Assembly (NCBI RefSeq): GCF_000159235.2 | Contig: NZ_ACGK02000001.1 | Span: forward strand, 124,001 to 188,000 | DNA from: Fannyhessea vaginae DSM 15829 | GTDB lineage: Bacteria > Actinomycetota > Coriobacteriia > Coriobacteriales > Atopobiaceae | Direction of reading: 5' to 3' | Length of the DNA: 64,000 nucleotides | In this document: positions 16,080 to 25,663 of the stretch, one piece after another | Position numbering within the stretch: position 1 is the first letter of the stretch | Layout: each line of letters starts with the position of its first letter | The notes under the pieces: model-generated | The model's input: only the letters and a program-made list of their open reading frames with translations | Databases searched by the model: none | What the model was told of the DNA's origin: nothing | Position numbers and translations under genes: made by a program

Positions 16080-16718
16080 CTACTTAGTTAGTTTAGACCT
16101 GATGAAGCCCGCAACAAGAGGTATGGCTGAAATAACAATAATACCTACAACCACTAGTTCAAAATGTTTTTGTACCTCGGGAATTGCGCCAAAAAAGTAT
16201 CCAAGCGCTACAAACAGCGTTGACCAAACAATGCCACCTAAAATGTTATACAGTACAAAATTGTGCCAATGCATATTTCCAACGCCTGCTATAAAAGGCA
16301 CAAAAGTTCGGATAAATGGGAAAAAGCGCCCAAGAAATATAGCAAGCTTTCCCCATTTATTAAGAAAAGCCTCGGCTTTTGCAATGTGCTCAGGTGTCAT
16401 GGCTTTAACTTTACCCGAAGCTATGATTTTTTGTCCAAAATAATGACCAATTACAAAATTGCACTGATCACCCAAAATTGCCGCCGCCCACGCAACAACA
16501 AGCAAATGTGCTATATCAAAACCACCGTTATGAGCAAAAAATCCCGAAACAAACAAGAGTGAATCTCCTGGTAAAAAAGGGAAAAACACAACACCAGTTT
16601 CGATAAAAATAATAACAAATACCAGACCGTAAGCCGCCACAGGTCCCGACGCTATAGCTGATGCTATAGCAACACGAGGGTCTCGAATAAGTTCAAGAAG
16701 CTCAGAAAAAATATTCAT
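16080..16718 (-). CDS. DedA family membrane protein
   Basis: This is a 212-residue membrane protein of the DedA/SNARE-associated superfamily, now linked to flipping of undecaprenyl phosphate and phospholipids. It contains the family hallmarks FIETGVVFFPFLPGDSLLF, a glycine/aspartate turn AAILGDQCNFVIGHYFG, and GRFFPFIRTFVPFIAGVG, with about five hydrophobic segments. I chose ATG at 16718 (MNIFSELLE); the frame extends into the SRP RNA, so longer starts are unlikely. It separates the SRP RNA from dnaX, which are often neighbours. Confidence 0.92.
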   Translation of the reverse strand: MNIFSELLELIRDPRVAIASAIASGPVAAYGLVFVIIFIETGVVFFPFLPGDSLLFVSGFFAHNGGFDIAHLLVVAWAAAILGDQCNFVIGHYFGQKIIASGKVKAMTPEHIAKAEAFLNKWGKLAIFLGRFFPFIRTFVPFIAGVGNMHWHNFVLYNILGGIVWSTLFVALGYFFGAIPEVQKHFELVVVGIIVISAIPLVAGFIRSKLTK

Positions 16719-16747
16719 ACGATTATCCAATAATTGACGATACAAAC

Positions 16748-16856
16748 AAGCGTGCCTGTTGGGTGCGGACACCCACTAGAGGCATCTTATGGCTGCTGTC
16801 TTCCGACCCTGACCAGGTTCGAAACATAGTGTCGCCCGAACCCAACAGACACGCTT
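16748..16856 (-). ncRNA. ffs: Signal recognition particle RNA (small bacterial type)
   Basis: The minus strand contains the SRP domain IV core: CCTGGTCAGGGTCGGAAGAC with a GGAA tetraloop, followed by AGCAGCC. Both ends pair over 17 positions (AAGCGTGTCTGTTGGGT with ACCCAACAGGCACGCTT), giving the long hairpin of a 4.5S-like RNA. The exact ends are estimated from that stem. It binds Ffh for co-translational targeting. Confidence 0.93.
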
Positions 16857-16958
16857 ATGTGGTACTTACTGTATCATGTTTTGGATAGTTCTCCAAGACC
16901 TAAGCTGTGCTCATCACATGTTATGCGCACATGACAAGCACAGCCTTAAACACTCAAA

Positions 16959-18665
16959 CTATTTACGATGTTTACGGTAAAACTTAATAAGAGCTTGCGT
17001 AGATGCATCTTGCGCGGCAAGAGCCTCATCATCGTGAAATGCTGGTGTAATTTGCTTAGCCAACTGTTTACCAAGCTCAACACCCCATTGATCATAAGAA
17101 TCAAGGCCCCATACGCTACCTTCAACAAAGGTGATGTGTTCGTAAAGTGCAATAAGCTCACCAAGCGTATGTGCGTTAAGCTCAACACCAAAAATAGAGG
17201 TGGTAGGACGATTACCACTAAACATACGAGCAGGAACCATCCACTCGGCAGTACCCTCAGCACGGACTTCATCTGCGGTTTTACCAAATGCCAATGCTTT
17301 AGTTTGTGCAAGGAAGTTGCCTAAAAATAGCTCATGAACATCCTGTTGGTCGTCTTTAGTTGGATGTTTTGTGTTTACAAAACCAATAAAGTCGGCAGGG
17401 ATAAGATTGGTTCCCTGGTGAATAAGCTGGTAAAACGCGTGTTGACCGTTAGTACCTGCTTCACCCCAGAAAATTTCACCCGTTTTAGTGGTTACTGGAC
17501 TTGCATCCCAACGCGTTGACTTGCCGTTAGACTCCATAGTAAGCTGCTGCAAATACGCAGGAAAACGATGAAGATACTGGTTATAAGGCAAAACAGCGTG
17601 GCTTTGAGCACCAAAGAAGTTGACGTACCAAATGTTACAAAGACCCATCAAAAACACAACGTTGTCTTCTAAGGGAGTTTTGCAGAAATACGTATCCATA
17701 TCGTGGAATCCTTTAAGGAATTCCTCAAACACTACAGGACCAAATGCAATAATTAACGACAGACCCACTGCCGCATCAACAGAATATCTACCGCCAACCC
17801 AGTTCCAAAAACCAAATGCATTTTCGGGATTGATACCAAACTGAGCAACAAGTTCTAGATTAGTAGATACAGCAACAAAATGCTTAGCAATAGCCTCGGC
17901 TCGCTTAGCATCAGAAGTATCAATAGCTCCTTGTTTTTGCAGGCCTTCCAACAGCCATGTACGAGCCTCACGAGCATTGGTCATAGTTTCAAGCGTGGTA
18001 AACGTCTTGGACACAATGATTACCAGCGTAGTTTCGGGGTCAAGATCCTTGGTTTTTTCGGCTATGTCATTAGGATCAATGTTAGAAACATAACGGACCG
18101 ATAGCCCTTTTTGAGCATAAGGCTTAAGAGCTTCGTATACCATAACCGGACCCAAGTCCGATCCACCAATACCAATAGAAACAACAGTTTCTATACGTTT
18201 GCCAGTAACACCTTTCCACTGACCCAAACGAACACGGTCTGCAAAGGCATACATACGATCAAGCTCGTGACGAACATCCTTAACACAGTCTTGACCATCT
18301 ACTATAAGGCTTCCAACCTCGTCAACAGGACGACGCAGTGCAGTATGCAAAACAGCGCGGTCTTCAGTTGTGTTAAGGTGCTTACCACTAAACATGTCGT
18401 CACGGCGCTGCTCAATGCCTAATTCTTGAGCAAGCTCACACAAAAGTTGCTTGGTAGTATCGTCGATCAAATTTTTTGATAAATCAAAGTGTAAGTCGTT
18501 AACTTCATAGGAGTATTTTTCTACGCGCTGTGGATCATCCTGAAACCATGAACGCAAATCTATGCCTCGTGATTGAAGCTCATCAAAATGTTTTTGTAAC
18601 TTTTTCCACGCATCGGTTGTGGTTGCATCAATAGGTGCTTTTATGTGCGATGTACACGTATCCAT
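16959..18665 (-). CDS. pgi: Glucose-6-phosphate isomerase
   Basis: This 568-residue enzyme interconverts glucose 6-phosphate and fructose 6-phosphate in glycolysis. Family features include [12 protein letters not shown], the phosphate-binding [11 protein letters not shown], the [12 protein letters not shown] signature with its active-site Arg, and [15 protein letters not shown] with the catalytic-type His. The length and the ATG at 18665 (after AGGAG) fit the larger bacterial Pgi type. It stands alone, with a short gap to the next gene on each side. Confidence 0.97.
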   Translation of the reverse strand: MDTCTSHIKAPIDATTTDAWKKLQKHFDELQSRGIDLRSWFQDDPQRVEKYSYEVNDLHFDLSKNLIDDTTKQLLCELAQELGIEQRRDDMFSGKHLNTTEDRAVLHTALRRPVDEVGSLIVDGQDCVKDVRHELDRMYAFADRVRLGQWKGVTGKRIETVVSIGIGGSDLGPVMVYEALKPYAQKGLSVRYVSNIDPNDIAEKTKDLDPETTLVIIVSKTFTTLETMTNAREARTWLLEGLQKQGAIDTSDAKRAEAIAKHFVAVSTNLELVAQFGINPENAFGFWNWVGGRYSVDAAVGLSLIIAFGPVVFEEFLKGFHDMDTYFCKTPLEDNVVFLMGLCNIWYVNFFGAQSHAVLPYNQYLHRFPAYLQQLTMESNGKSTRWDASPVTTKTGEIFWGEAGTNGQHAFYQLIHQGTNLIPADFIGFVNTKHPTKDDQQDVHELFLGNFLAQTKALAFGKTADEVRAEGTAEWMVPARMFSGNRPTTSIFGVELNAHTLGELIALYEHITFVEGSVWGLDSYDQWGVELGKQLAKQITPAFHDDEALAAQDASTQALIKFYRKHRK

Positions 18666-18762
18666 ACATACTCCTTTTGTTTATGTCCCTTTATAAGTGT
18701 AGCGCAAGCACGCAATTAATAAAGAATGTTTTTGTATACACACACGCTCTGCAATGATGTAT

Positions 18763-19278
18763 TTACGACGCGTTTGGACGAGCAAGACTTTTCAACGCAC
18801 GCCATGCGGCCTGTTTGGTATCAGTGCTTTTAAGTGCTTGACTAAAGTTTCCTAAAGCAAGCACCACATGCATGGGAAGATGTTCTAAACACCCTATTTT
18901 TAGGTGATGATTATTCAAAAACTCTGCTTCATAATCGGTTTGCGCTTGTTCGTCACACAATATAACGTATAGAGGATCCAGCGCAGTTAAACTGAGTCTT
19001 AGATTTTCTTGAGGTTTTTTGCATAAAGCTGTGCTTATACCACAAAAATCATTGGGAGCAAACCCAAGAGCTACACACGCCTTACGCAGCGCTTGACCAT
19101 CGTCTTTGTGTAAAAACGTATCGGAAGTAGAACTGTCTTTATCTAAGAGCTGCTTTACTACAACAATACTTGCATAAGGATTACCGTCAATAAGCATGTT
19201 ATTATCAAGCAAGTTAGTAAGCTCTTGTGTTGTTTTGCTTAACAGGCTCTGCTTTAATTTTGATTCAAAGTTTTCCAA
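18763..19278 (-). CDS. Hypothetical cytoplasmic protein
   Basis: This is a 171-residue protein that I do not recognise. It has no signal peptide or membrane segment and looks like a mixed alpha/beta protein: a helical N-terminus, then ASIVVVKQLLDK, a Cys-containing middle (FAPNDFCGISTALCKK) and DPLYVILCDEQAQTDYE. The frame is long and in the same direction as pgi, about 100 bases upstream of it and divergent from trxA. It may be a lineage-specific protein. No function is proposed. Confidence 0.65.
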   Translation of the reverse strand: MENFESKLKQSLLSKTTQELTNLLDNNMLIDGNPYASIVVVKQLLDKDSSTSDTFLHKDDGQALRKACVALGFAPNDFCGISTALCKKPQENLRLSLTALDPLYVILCDEQAQTDYEAEFLNNHHLKIGCLEHLPMHVVLALGNFSQALKSTDTKQAAWRALKSLARPNAS

Positions 19279-19416
19279 AACAACACACCTCTTTACACAA
19301 AAAATCGCATATATTAAAGCATATCACACACATGATTCCAATTTTTATCGACAAGAGGTAAAATCAAATACGCGGTCAGACATACTGCGCTAAGACGGAT
19401 TATCAGTGCATGATCA

Positions 19417-19446
19417 CCCATTCTTTTTATGCACATAAAGAATGGG
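19417..19446. promoter_or_regulatory. Hairpin in the trxA upstream region
   Basis: CCCATTCTTT and AAAGAATGGG form a perfect 10-base stem with a ten-base loop, about 110 bases before trxA. It may be a leader structure or an operator in the divergent spacer. No known riboswitch is recognised. Confidence 0.35.
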
Positions 19447-19556
19447 CGAACGGATAAACCGACACTGAAAACAACGCAGAGGATTGGGTATAACCGTACA
19501 TATACATAGGCTTTTTTGCCGTGGTTTACCATCGGTACAACTTTCAAGGAGTTATT

Positions 19557-19874
19557 ATGGCACAAGCTATTACTTCAGCTGATTTTGATTCTATCATCAG
19601 CTCATCAACTAAACCTGTTCTTATTGATTTTTGGGCAACATGGTGTGGTCCTTGTCGCGCTTTAGGTCCTAAAATCGAAGAAATCTCAGAGGAAATGGCT
19701 GATAAATTAGCTGTTTATAAATGCAACGTAGACGAAGAACCTGAGCTTGCTCAACAATTTCAGATTGTCTCAATTCCAACAGTTATTTTATTCAAAGACG
19801 GCAACGCTGTTCATTCTCTTGTAGGCAATATGCCTAAAGATGAACTTGTCAGCGAAATTGAAGCTCATCTTTAA
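19557..19874 (+). CDS. trxA: Thioredoxin
   Basis: This is a 105-residue thioredoxin with the redox motif WATWCGPCR and the cis-proline loop VSIPTVILF. It reduces disulfides in cytoplasmic proteins and is a plausible electron donor for NrdE, since no NrdH gene lies in the nrd operon. I chose ATG at 19557 because AAGGAG lies six bases upstream; an earlier in-frame start has no ribosome-binding site. Confidence 0.97.
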   Translation: MAQAITSADFDSIISSSTKPVLIDFWATWCGPCRALGPKIEEISEEMADKLAVYKCNVDEEPELAQQFQIVSIPTVILFKDGNAVHSLVGNMPKDELVSEIEAHL

Positions 19875-19885
19875 CAGAAATCTTG

Positions 19886-19923
19886 CGGACGCATAAACAC
19901 CATACTCAGGTTTTATGCGTCCG
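19886..19923 (+). terminator. Putative trxA terminator
   Basis: A perfect 12-base stem (CGGACGCATAAA with TTTATGCGTCCG) starts 12 bases after the trxA stop. The following T run is short (TTT), so efficiency is uncertain. Confidence 0.6.
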
Positions 19924-20054
19924 TTTGCACTACATCTACGCTGGGTTCTATAGATTTTAATAGCAGTCTTACATCTGTAACGCACGTTTGTGATGTGAGC
20001 CAGCTAGTTATCCACAAACATCATCTAATGTTCAATTTTACTCAAAGAGGTTTT

Positions 20055-20774
20055 ATGTCTAAAACCGCGCAACTCACGCTCTGCTCTTTACCTTCAAAAC
20101 TTTTAGGTCTTGTTAAAAAGAACATCCTCATTGTCATAGGTTTTATTGCCACCATTGTTTTTTTAGCGCTTATGGTAGAAATCCTACAAGGCGATGTGAT
20201 CGCTTTTGACAACGCTGCTTATGAGCTTATTGTTGTGCACATGAGAAGATCGTGGCTTACTCCTATTATGCAGTCTATATCCGAGCTTGCTCTTCCTGTA
20301 GTATTGGCAGTTATGCTTTTGGCGGTTGAGGCATTTGCTCCGGGTAAAAAACCAGGAGCCTGCGCGGCGTGTAACCTTGTGTTAGTTGTTATACTCAACC
20401 TTATTCTTAAAGAAATTGTGCACCGTCCGCGACCCGACGGTTTTCGTCTCATTAGTGAAACAGGTTATAGCTTCCCCTCTGGACACTCAATGATTGCTAT
20501 GGCATTCTACGGCTTGCTTATTTGGATGGTTTGGAATTATGAGCGCGATAAGACCGTCAAATATACCTGTATGCTTGGCTTTACCCTATGCGTTATTGCA
20601 GTTGGTATAAGCCGTGTGTATTTAGGCGTGCACTATGCTTCCGATGTTCTTGCTGGCTTTTGTGTATCACTTGCGTGGCTTGCTGTCTACACAAGAGTGA
20701 TTGCACCTCTTTTTATGCTCGAAAAAGACCTTGGAGAAAAAGCATCTCATCGCAAAAAACACTTACATCAGTAA
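20055..20774 (+). CDS. PAP2-family membrane phosphatase
   Basis: This is a 239-residue membrane protein with the three phosphatase motifs of the PAP2 superfamily: KEIVHRPRP, SFPSGHS and SRVYLGVHYASD. It has about six hydrophobic helices. Such enzymes dephosphorylate phosphatidic acid, phosphatidylglycerol phosphate or undecaprenyl pyrophosphate at the membrane, and sequence alone does not say which. I chose ATG at 20055, with AGAGG upstream; 20 further in-frame codons upstream lack a ribosome-binding site. Confidence 0.9.
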   Translation: MSKTAQLTLCSLPSKLLGLVKKNILIVIGFIATIVFLALMVEILQGDVIAFDNAAYELIVVHMRRSWLTPIMQSISELALPVVLAVMLLAVEAFAPGKKPGACAACNLVLVVILNLILKEIVHRPRPDGFRLISETGYSFPSGHSMIAMAFYGLLIWMVWNYERDKTVKYTCMLGFTLCVIAVGISRVYLGVHYASDVLAGFCVSLAWLAVYTRVIAPLFMLEKDLGEKASHRKKHLHQ

Positions 20775-20835
20775 ATATCGAACATATGTTATATAGCTCG
20801 CCTGTCAATATGGTGTAAGTTAAAATCTTGATTGT

Positions 20836-21294
20836 TTACGCCGAGAGATGAATGATTTCGGCAGATTCCACTTTTTTGTCGCTACAGTATATACGGCCCA
20901 TAGTTGGTCCTTCTTCACTACGTGGATATGTGGTGCTACCTGGATTCATAACCAAAGTGCCGGTTTTTTCGTCGTGAGCAATAAAAGGAATGTGGGTATG
21001 ACCGCAAATTGCCACATCACAAGTTACAAGGTCAAGGCGCTCGCGATAATGGCAAACTTGCCACCGTAAACCACTTAAGAAAAAGTGGGTGAGATTCTTT
21101 ACAAACGAGCCGTAGTCAAAACCATAATCGTTGTTTCCCTTGGCCATATAAAGCGGCGCTATATGCGACAACACGTCATAGTCAGAAAGAGAGCACATAT
21201 CACCTGCATGAACAAGTGCATCTGCACCCTTAATTTCGGCAAGCAAAGCATCTGAGAGATGCCCATGGGTATCGGACATAATATCAATACGCAT
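20836..21294 (-). CDS. YfcE/MJ0936-type metallophosphodiesterase
   Basis: This is a 152-residue protein with calcineurin-like metal motifs: MSDTHGH, HAGDM, KGNND and ICGHTHIP, then MNPGS. These ligate two metal ions in phosphodiesterases of the YfcE type. The physiological substrate is unknown. The ATG at 21294 follows AGAGG. It is separated by 64 bases from the response regulator gene on the same strand. Confidence 0.93.
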   Translation of the reverse strand: MRIDIMSDTHGHLSDALLAEIKGADALVHAGDMCSLSDYDVLSHIAPLYMAKGNNDYGFDYGSFVKNLTHFFLSGLRWQVCHYRERLDLVTCDVAICGHTHIPFIAHDEKTGTLVMNPGSTTYPRSEEGPTMGRIYCSDKKVESAEIIHLSA

Positions 21295-21358
21295 ATCAGC
21301 CTCTTTTCAAAACACCACAAGTAAAGATAAAATGTAGGCCCTTCAACCAGCAGATACT

Positions 21359-22102
21359 CTACAAGCCTAAAGCCCTTTTGAGAGACACAACGCGGCGGCG
21401 TGATACGGGGATTTTTTTATCGGGAACGTCTTTGATGCCCAATTGCAAAATGCCTGCGGATACCGCCTCAATGTCTTCAACCTGTTCGAGATTAACAATA
21501 TACCCACGATGAACTCTAAAAAAACCGTGATCGGCAAGCTTGGCTTCAAATTTTGCAAGTGAAACCGTAGATAAAAATCGTTCATCAAACGTGTAAATAC
21601 ACGAATAATCATCGCGCGCCTCGATGTACCGAATGTGCGAAATGGGAATGAGCACTTTTCTGCCGTTTTTTTCAACAGGAATTCTCTCAGGCGTAGCACG
21701 AGGCACGCCCACAGGCTGTAAGTGCTGTTCAACCTTATCAAGAGCACGGAGCAGCCTGTCCATTTCTACCGGTTTCATAAGGTAGTCAATAGCGTCTACA
21801 TCAAAAGCTTCCAGGGCATATTCACTGTATGCAGTAACAAAAACAACAACGGGCGGATTATTCAGTTTGTGAAGCGCCTCAGCAAGCTGCATGCCCGACA
21901 TCTTTGGCATTGAGATATCCAAAAATATAACATTGGTTGCTTGCTCGGCGCCCTCTTTGCTGCGCACAAGCGCCTCAACAGCGCTACGAGCACTTGATGC
22001 CTCTTCTATACGCGCTACACGACCGGTTTGTTCAAGCAAGTACTTAAGTTCCGAGCGCGCAGGAGCCTCGTCGTCCACAATCAATGCATTAATAACCTGC
22101 AT
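21359..22102 (-). CDS. LytTR-family response regulator
   Basis: This 247-residue protein has an N-terminal receiver domain (acidic pair VDDE at 9-12, phosphorylation site D62 in FLDISMPKMSG, the TAYSEYALEAF switch region) and a C-terminal LytTR DNA-binding domain (about 145-245, motifs YIEARDDYSCIYT and FFRVHRGYIVNL). It is the likely partner of the histidine kinase encoded just upstream, 158 bases away on the same strand. Such pairs often control cell-wall, nutrient or biofilm genes. The target here is unknown. Confidence 0.95.
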   Translation of the reverse strand: MQVINALIVDDEAPARSELKYLLEQTGRVARIEEASSARSAVEALVRSKEGAEQATNVIFLDISMPKMSGMQLAEALHKLNNPPVVVFVTAYSEYALEAFDVDAIDYLMKPVEMDRLLRALDKVEQHLQPVGVPRATPERIPVEKNGRKVLIPISHIRYIEARDDYSCIYTFDERFLSTVSLAKFEAKLADHGFFRVHRGYIVNLEQVEDIEAVSAGILQLGIKDVPDKKIPVSRRRVVSLKRALGL

Positions 22103-22260
22103 GTTTCCTCCCTATAAGGAATACATCATTACATTTGTTGTCTTTAGGTATTCAGTATATCACCCCATGTATTATAGCAAGTAACCTAGGGTTGTGCCTT
22201 TAAGCATTATATCTATGTGAGATAGGTTCTTGATGTATAACAACTTGTGTATAAAAGGGT

Positions 22261-23601
22261 TTATACACAAGAGGGACGCGCTTCACGCGAAAGCCTAAGC
22301 GTAACACAGGTTCCTTCGCCAAGCTTGCTAACTATTTCAACACCTGACCCCGCACCATAAAAGCGTTCGATTCGTTCTGCAACATTGCGAAGTGCAATAC
22401 CCGTTCCACGTGGATCATGTGCTATTGATGTTTTGGTTGATCGCAATAATCTATCGGCTGTTTCGGGATCCATACCCAAGCCATCATCACACACCGAAAT
22501 AAGTACATCACAATCGTCTACTACTGCTAAAACATCAATATGCAGGGGTTCATCGTCTTTCATGGCATGACGAACAGCGTTTTCAACAATTGGCTGTACT
22601 ATAAAACCCGGCACCAAAATGTCTGCACAATTAGGTGCTATACGTTCGTTTTCTATAATGCGATCTTCACCAAAGCGCGCTTTTTCTATCTGTAAATACC
22701 TGCGCGTTTGCTGCAATTCTTCCGAAAGCGGAATAAGTGTTTGAGAGCTTTCTAGCGTATGACGATAAAACGATGAAAAATCACGCAATAAAAGACGGGC
22801 TTTTTCTGGATTAGTCCGTGTAAAAGACGCAATGGTATTAAGTGTGTTAAATAAAAAATGAGGGTTTATTTGCGCTTGGAGTGCTTTTACCTCGGCGCGC
22901 GCCGTAAGCTCTGCCTGTCTATCCAGCTCATATGCAAGAAGTTGTGTAGACAACAATTCTGCCAAACCACATACGATAGTGATTTGAGTATGAGTAATAT
23001 CTTGTTTTCGTGCGTAATACAATTTCAATGTACCAACGCTTTTATCAGAAACAATCAAGGGCGCTATGATTCCCGCAGGAAAAGGTACAAGTTTAGATGA
23101 TTGAGGAGACGAAAAAGAAAATTCATCCTTCCATTCATCCTGGTCTCCCAACGTAAATGTTTGAACGCGTTTGCTTTCCAATACGTTTTTTACAGCAGTG
23201 CTTATCTTAGTGGCAACAGGAACGATACCCGCTTCGCTTCCCACGTACGCAAGCGTTGTGCGCGTGTCGGTCATAGCAATAGCGTTTGCCGCTGTTTCGG
23301 ATAAAAGTAATTGGCATACCGCCATACAACCCTGTTCAGACAGACCATCGGCCATGTGAACAAGCGTTGCCGACGCAACTCGAAGCGTACGCTCGGTTGC
23401 TTGGAGGCGCTTGTCAACAGGTGATACAAGCTGTGCGGTACTCCATGCAACAACAATTGCCAGCATAACACCTGCAAACAAGGCGCTTAAAAGATTGGAA
23501 TGAGCAACACCCCAAACAAGCAACAAGACCAATACAAGTGCAAATACAAAAAGCGAGCACATACGAAACGAAAAGCTAACATGTGAGCTTTGTTTGTGCA
23601 T
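22261..23601 (-). CDS. LytS-like sensor histidine kinase
   Basis: This is a 446-residue kinase with two N-terminal hydrophobic segments (about 15-32 and 37-58), a GAF-like sensory region (about 75-225), a His_kinase phosphoacceptor motif with H248 (QINPHFLFNTLN), and a C-terminal ATPase domain with N-box IVQPIVENAVRHA and G-box ICDDGLGMD and GTGIALRNV. It has only two membrane helices rather than the six to eight of LytS, so the signal is probably sensed in the cytoplasm or at the membrane. It starts after AAGGAG. Confidence 0.93.
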   Translation of the reverse strand: MHKQSSHVSFSFRMCSLFVFALVLVLLLVWGVAHSNLLSALFAGVMLAIVVAWSTAQLVSPVDKRLQATERTLRVASATLVHMADGLSEQGCMAVCQLLLSETAANAIAMTDTRTTLAYVGSEAGIVPVATKISTAVKNVLESKRVQTFTLGDQDEWKDEFSFSSPQSSKLVPFPAGIIAPLIVSDKSVGTLKLYYARKQDITHTQITIVCGLAELLSTQLLAYELDRQAELTARAEVKALQAQINPHFLFNTLNTIASFTRTNPEKARLLLRDFSSFYRHTLESSQTLIPLSEELQQTRRYLQIEKARFGEDRIIENERIAPNCADILVPGFIVQPIVENAVRHAMKDDEPLHIDVLAVVDDCDVLISVCDDGLGMDPETADRLLRSTKTSIAHDPRGTGIALRNVAERIERFYGAGSGVEIVSKLGEGTCVTLRLSREARPSCV

Positions 23602-23723
23602 GTGCTACGCTCCTTACCTGTTGTAATTAATAGTGTTCGCACAAATAGATGTGCAATACTACATTGTACCGTTGATGTTCAATATAAAGAAAAACCCATA
23701 TATATTACGGTATTTTTTAATTA

Positions 23724-24401
23724 CTATGCCATAGAGTCTGTTTTTAGAAATTTACCTAACCCAGCCTTAACAAGCGCTTTATACAAAGGCAAGCCAATGA
23801 TATACATCACAGCAGCTTCGCCAACACCTGTGGCAATAACGCCAAACACGTACATCGCAGCATAAGATGCGTCCAAAGAAATCTCTGTAAAAGGGATGGT
23901 ATAAAAACCAATACCCGCAAGTATAAATGGAAGATATGCAGGAACAATAAAAGCATTTGCTACAACTGGTCCCAAAAGTGCCAGTAGAGGCTTTTTTCTA
24001 AAATGCCAGGTAAACCAAGCACCAATCAGCGTTGCAAGCGAGCCAAAAACAACGTCGAGCAATCCTAAAATACCAGTTGCTGAAAGCGAAATGTTAATAA
24101 GATTTGCCAAAACACAACCAACAGTTAAGCCTACAACTGCCTCGGGACAAAAAAGAGCCAGAACGCAAAGAGCTTCCGAGACTCTAAATTGAACAGGGCC
24201 CCAGGCAAATCCCGAAAAAACGCTTAAAACTACCAGCGTCATTGCTCCGTACAACGCCGCAACTGTTGCAATTTTTGCAGCTTGTTCTGCACTCATGCTT
24301 TTATGCAACACAGTCGCGTCTAAACGACCATCGCATGCAGGGGTTTTCCCAAAACCCTGTTCGTGTGCAGATGTAAGAGGTTCTGAATTATTTGTATTCA
24401 T
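23724..24401 (-). CDS. QueT-like transporter (queuosine-precursor ECF substrate component)
   Basis: This is a 225-residue membrane protein with a polar N-terminus of about 40 residues and about six helices. The block FRVSEALCVLALFCPEAVVGLTVGC resembles the QueT/DUF988 family, the substrate-binding component of ECF transporters for queuosine precursors. I chose ATG at 24401, eight bases after AGGAGG; two in-frame GTG codons just before it are alternatives. No preQ1 riboswitch could be recognised in the leader, though a hairpin is present. Confidence 0.78.
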   Translation of the reverse strand: MNTNNSEPLTSAHEQGFGKTPACDGRLDATVLHKSMSAEQAAKIATVAALYGAMTLVVLSVFSGFAWGPVQFRVSEALCVLALFCPEAVVGLTVGCVLANLINISLSATGILGLLDVVFGSLATLIGAWFTWHFRKKPLLALLGPVVANAFIVPAYLPFILAGIGFYTIPFTEISLDASYAAMYVFGVIATGVGEAAVMYIIGLPLYKALVKAGLGKFLKTDSMA

Positions 24402-24428
24402 CACCACGACCTCCTAAATTTGGGTTTT

Positions 24429-24467
24429 ATATGCGTTTTAACATTGTAACGGTTTTGACAGGCATAT
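24429..24467 (-). promoter_or_regulatory. Leader hairpin of the queT-like gene
   Basis: ATATGC and GCATAT pair across about 27 bases, 28 bases before the start codon of the queT-like gene. It does not match the preQ1-I consensus and may only be a chance stem. Confidence 0.25.
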
Positions 24468-24687
24468 GAGGTCTTAAGTGATTAAATTTTCTGACAAGAA
24501 TAAACGTGCTGACCGTGCATAATTTATACACATCTTCTTATAAATATTCGTAAAAACGTATAAACTTGAATGTATTGCTTTTAAAAGATTCCATTGTGTC
24601 AAAATATGAATTGAGCGTGAAACACATGGATATATAGTACCATTCATGCACATAGATGTTCTCATACAAGCAAGGAAAGAGAGAGGT

Positions 24688-25605
24688 ATGGAGGCATTTC
24701 AAGACCGACTGAATAAAAAAGAGGTTGAGGCAGGTACGCGTATTGCCGACAAACGCGATCATCCAAGCTCAATAAAGTTTTTTCTGATTCTTAATATTGG
24801 GCTCATTATAAATGCAGTTGGTATTATGTGTTTTAAGGCGCCTAATCACTTTGCTATGGGCGGTACGTCGGGATTTTCTATTATCTTAGCATATCTATTC
24901 CCAAGCCTTCATTTAAGTGCATTTATTTGGGCCGTCAACATTCTCTTAGTTGTTCTAGGGCTTATCTTTTTAGATAAAAAAACAGTTGGTTGGTCGGTAT
25001 ATTCTTCTTTAGCCTTATCAGCTTATGTAACCATTCTTGAGTTTTTTGTACCAATGAGTCAGCCTCTTACTAACGACACCCTGCTTGAACTGGCGTTTGC
25101 CGTTATCCTGCCTGCAACAGGAAGTGCTATTGCGTTTAATATTGGTGCCTCAACAGGTGGAACCGATATTCTTGCTATGATTCTCAAAAAATATACTGCC
25201 GTAGAAATTGGCAAGGCACTCATGATTGTCGATGCTGTTATTGTTGCGATTTCTGCATATTTGTTTGGTCCGCGTATTGGTCTTTATTGCATTCTAGGAC
25301 ATATTGCCAAGGCTTTTGTGGTAGATACCGTAGTTGAAAGCGTAAGTATTAAAAAAGTCTGTACCATTATCAGCAAAAATCCCGACATGGTTCTTAATTT
25401 CTTGGTAACACAGCTCCATCGGACCGCCACGGTTAGAAAAGAATACGGTGGATTTTCAGGTAAACCAGAAATCGAACTGGTAAGCGTGCTCACCAGAAGA
25501 GAAGCAGCAAAGTTGCTTATCTTTTTGCGTAAAAATGATCCAGACGCTTTTACCACTATTGTTAATACCACCGAAATTATCGGTCATGGATTCAAGGGGT
25601 TTTGA
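24688..25605 (+). CDS. YitT-family membrane protein with DUF2179 domain
   Basis: This is a 305-residue protein with five or six hydrophobic segments, the YitT signature (MGGTSGFSIIL and STGGTDILA repeats) and a C-terminal cytosolic DUF2179 domain (about 215-300, including YGGFSGKPEIELVSVLTRRE). The family's function is not established. I chose ATG at 24688, just after AAGGAAAGAGAGAGGT; a 14-codon longer version begins with a weaker site. It is divergent from the queT-like gene and convergent with the next one. Confidence 0.9.
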   Translation: MEAFQDRLNKKEVEAGTRIADKRDHPSSIKFFLILNIGLIINAVGIMCFKAPNHFAMGGTSGFSIILAYLFPSLHLSAFIWAVNILLVVLGLIFLDKKTVGWSVYSSLALSAYVTILEFFVPMSQPLTNDTLLELAFAVILPATGSAIAFNIGASTGGTDILAMILKKYTAVEIGKALMIVDAVIVAISAYLFGPRIGLYCILGHIAKAFVVDTVVESVSIKKVCTIISKNPDMVLNFLVTQLHRTATVRKEYGGFSGKPEIELVSVLTRREAAKLLIFLRKNDPDAFTTIVNTTEIIGHGFKGF

Positions 25606-25663
25606 TCTAAGGGAAGCTTTAACAATTTCATGAGAATATGTTGGAGCTTCATATCCAAGCAAG

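Noticed and set aside
16795..16825. Sequence resembling part of a TPP riboswitch (CCCTGACCAGG)
   Set aside because: On the minus strand it is the GGAA-tetraloop core of the SRP RNA, with long flanking complementarity.
20008..20016. Canonical DnaA box TTATCCACA upstream of the PAP2 gene
   Set aside because: It is a single copy about 37 kb from dnaA, without companions, so a chance match is likely.
23724..24480. preQ1-I riboswitch upstream of the queT-like gene
   Set aside because: The expected loop and A-rich tail sequence are not visible; only a six-base stem remains.
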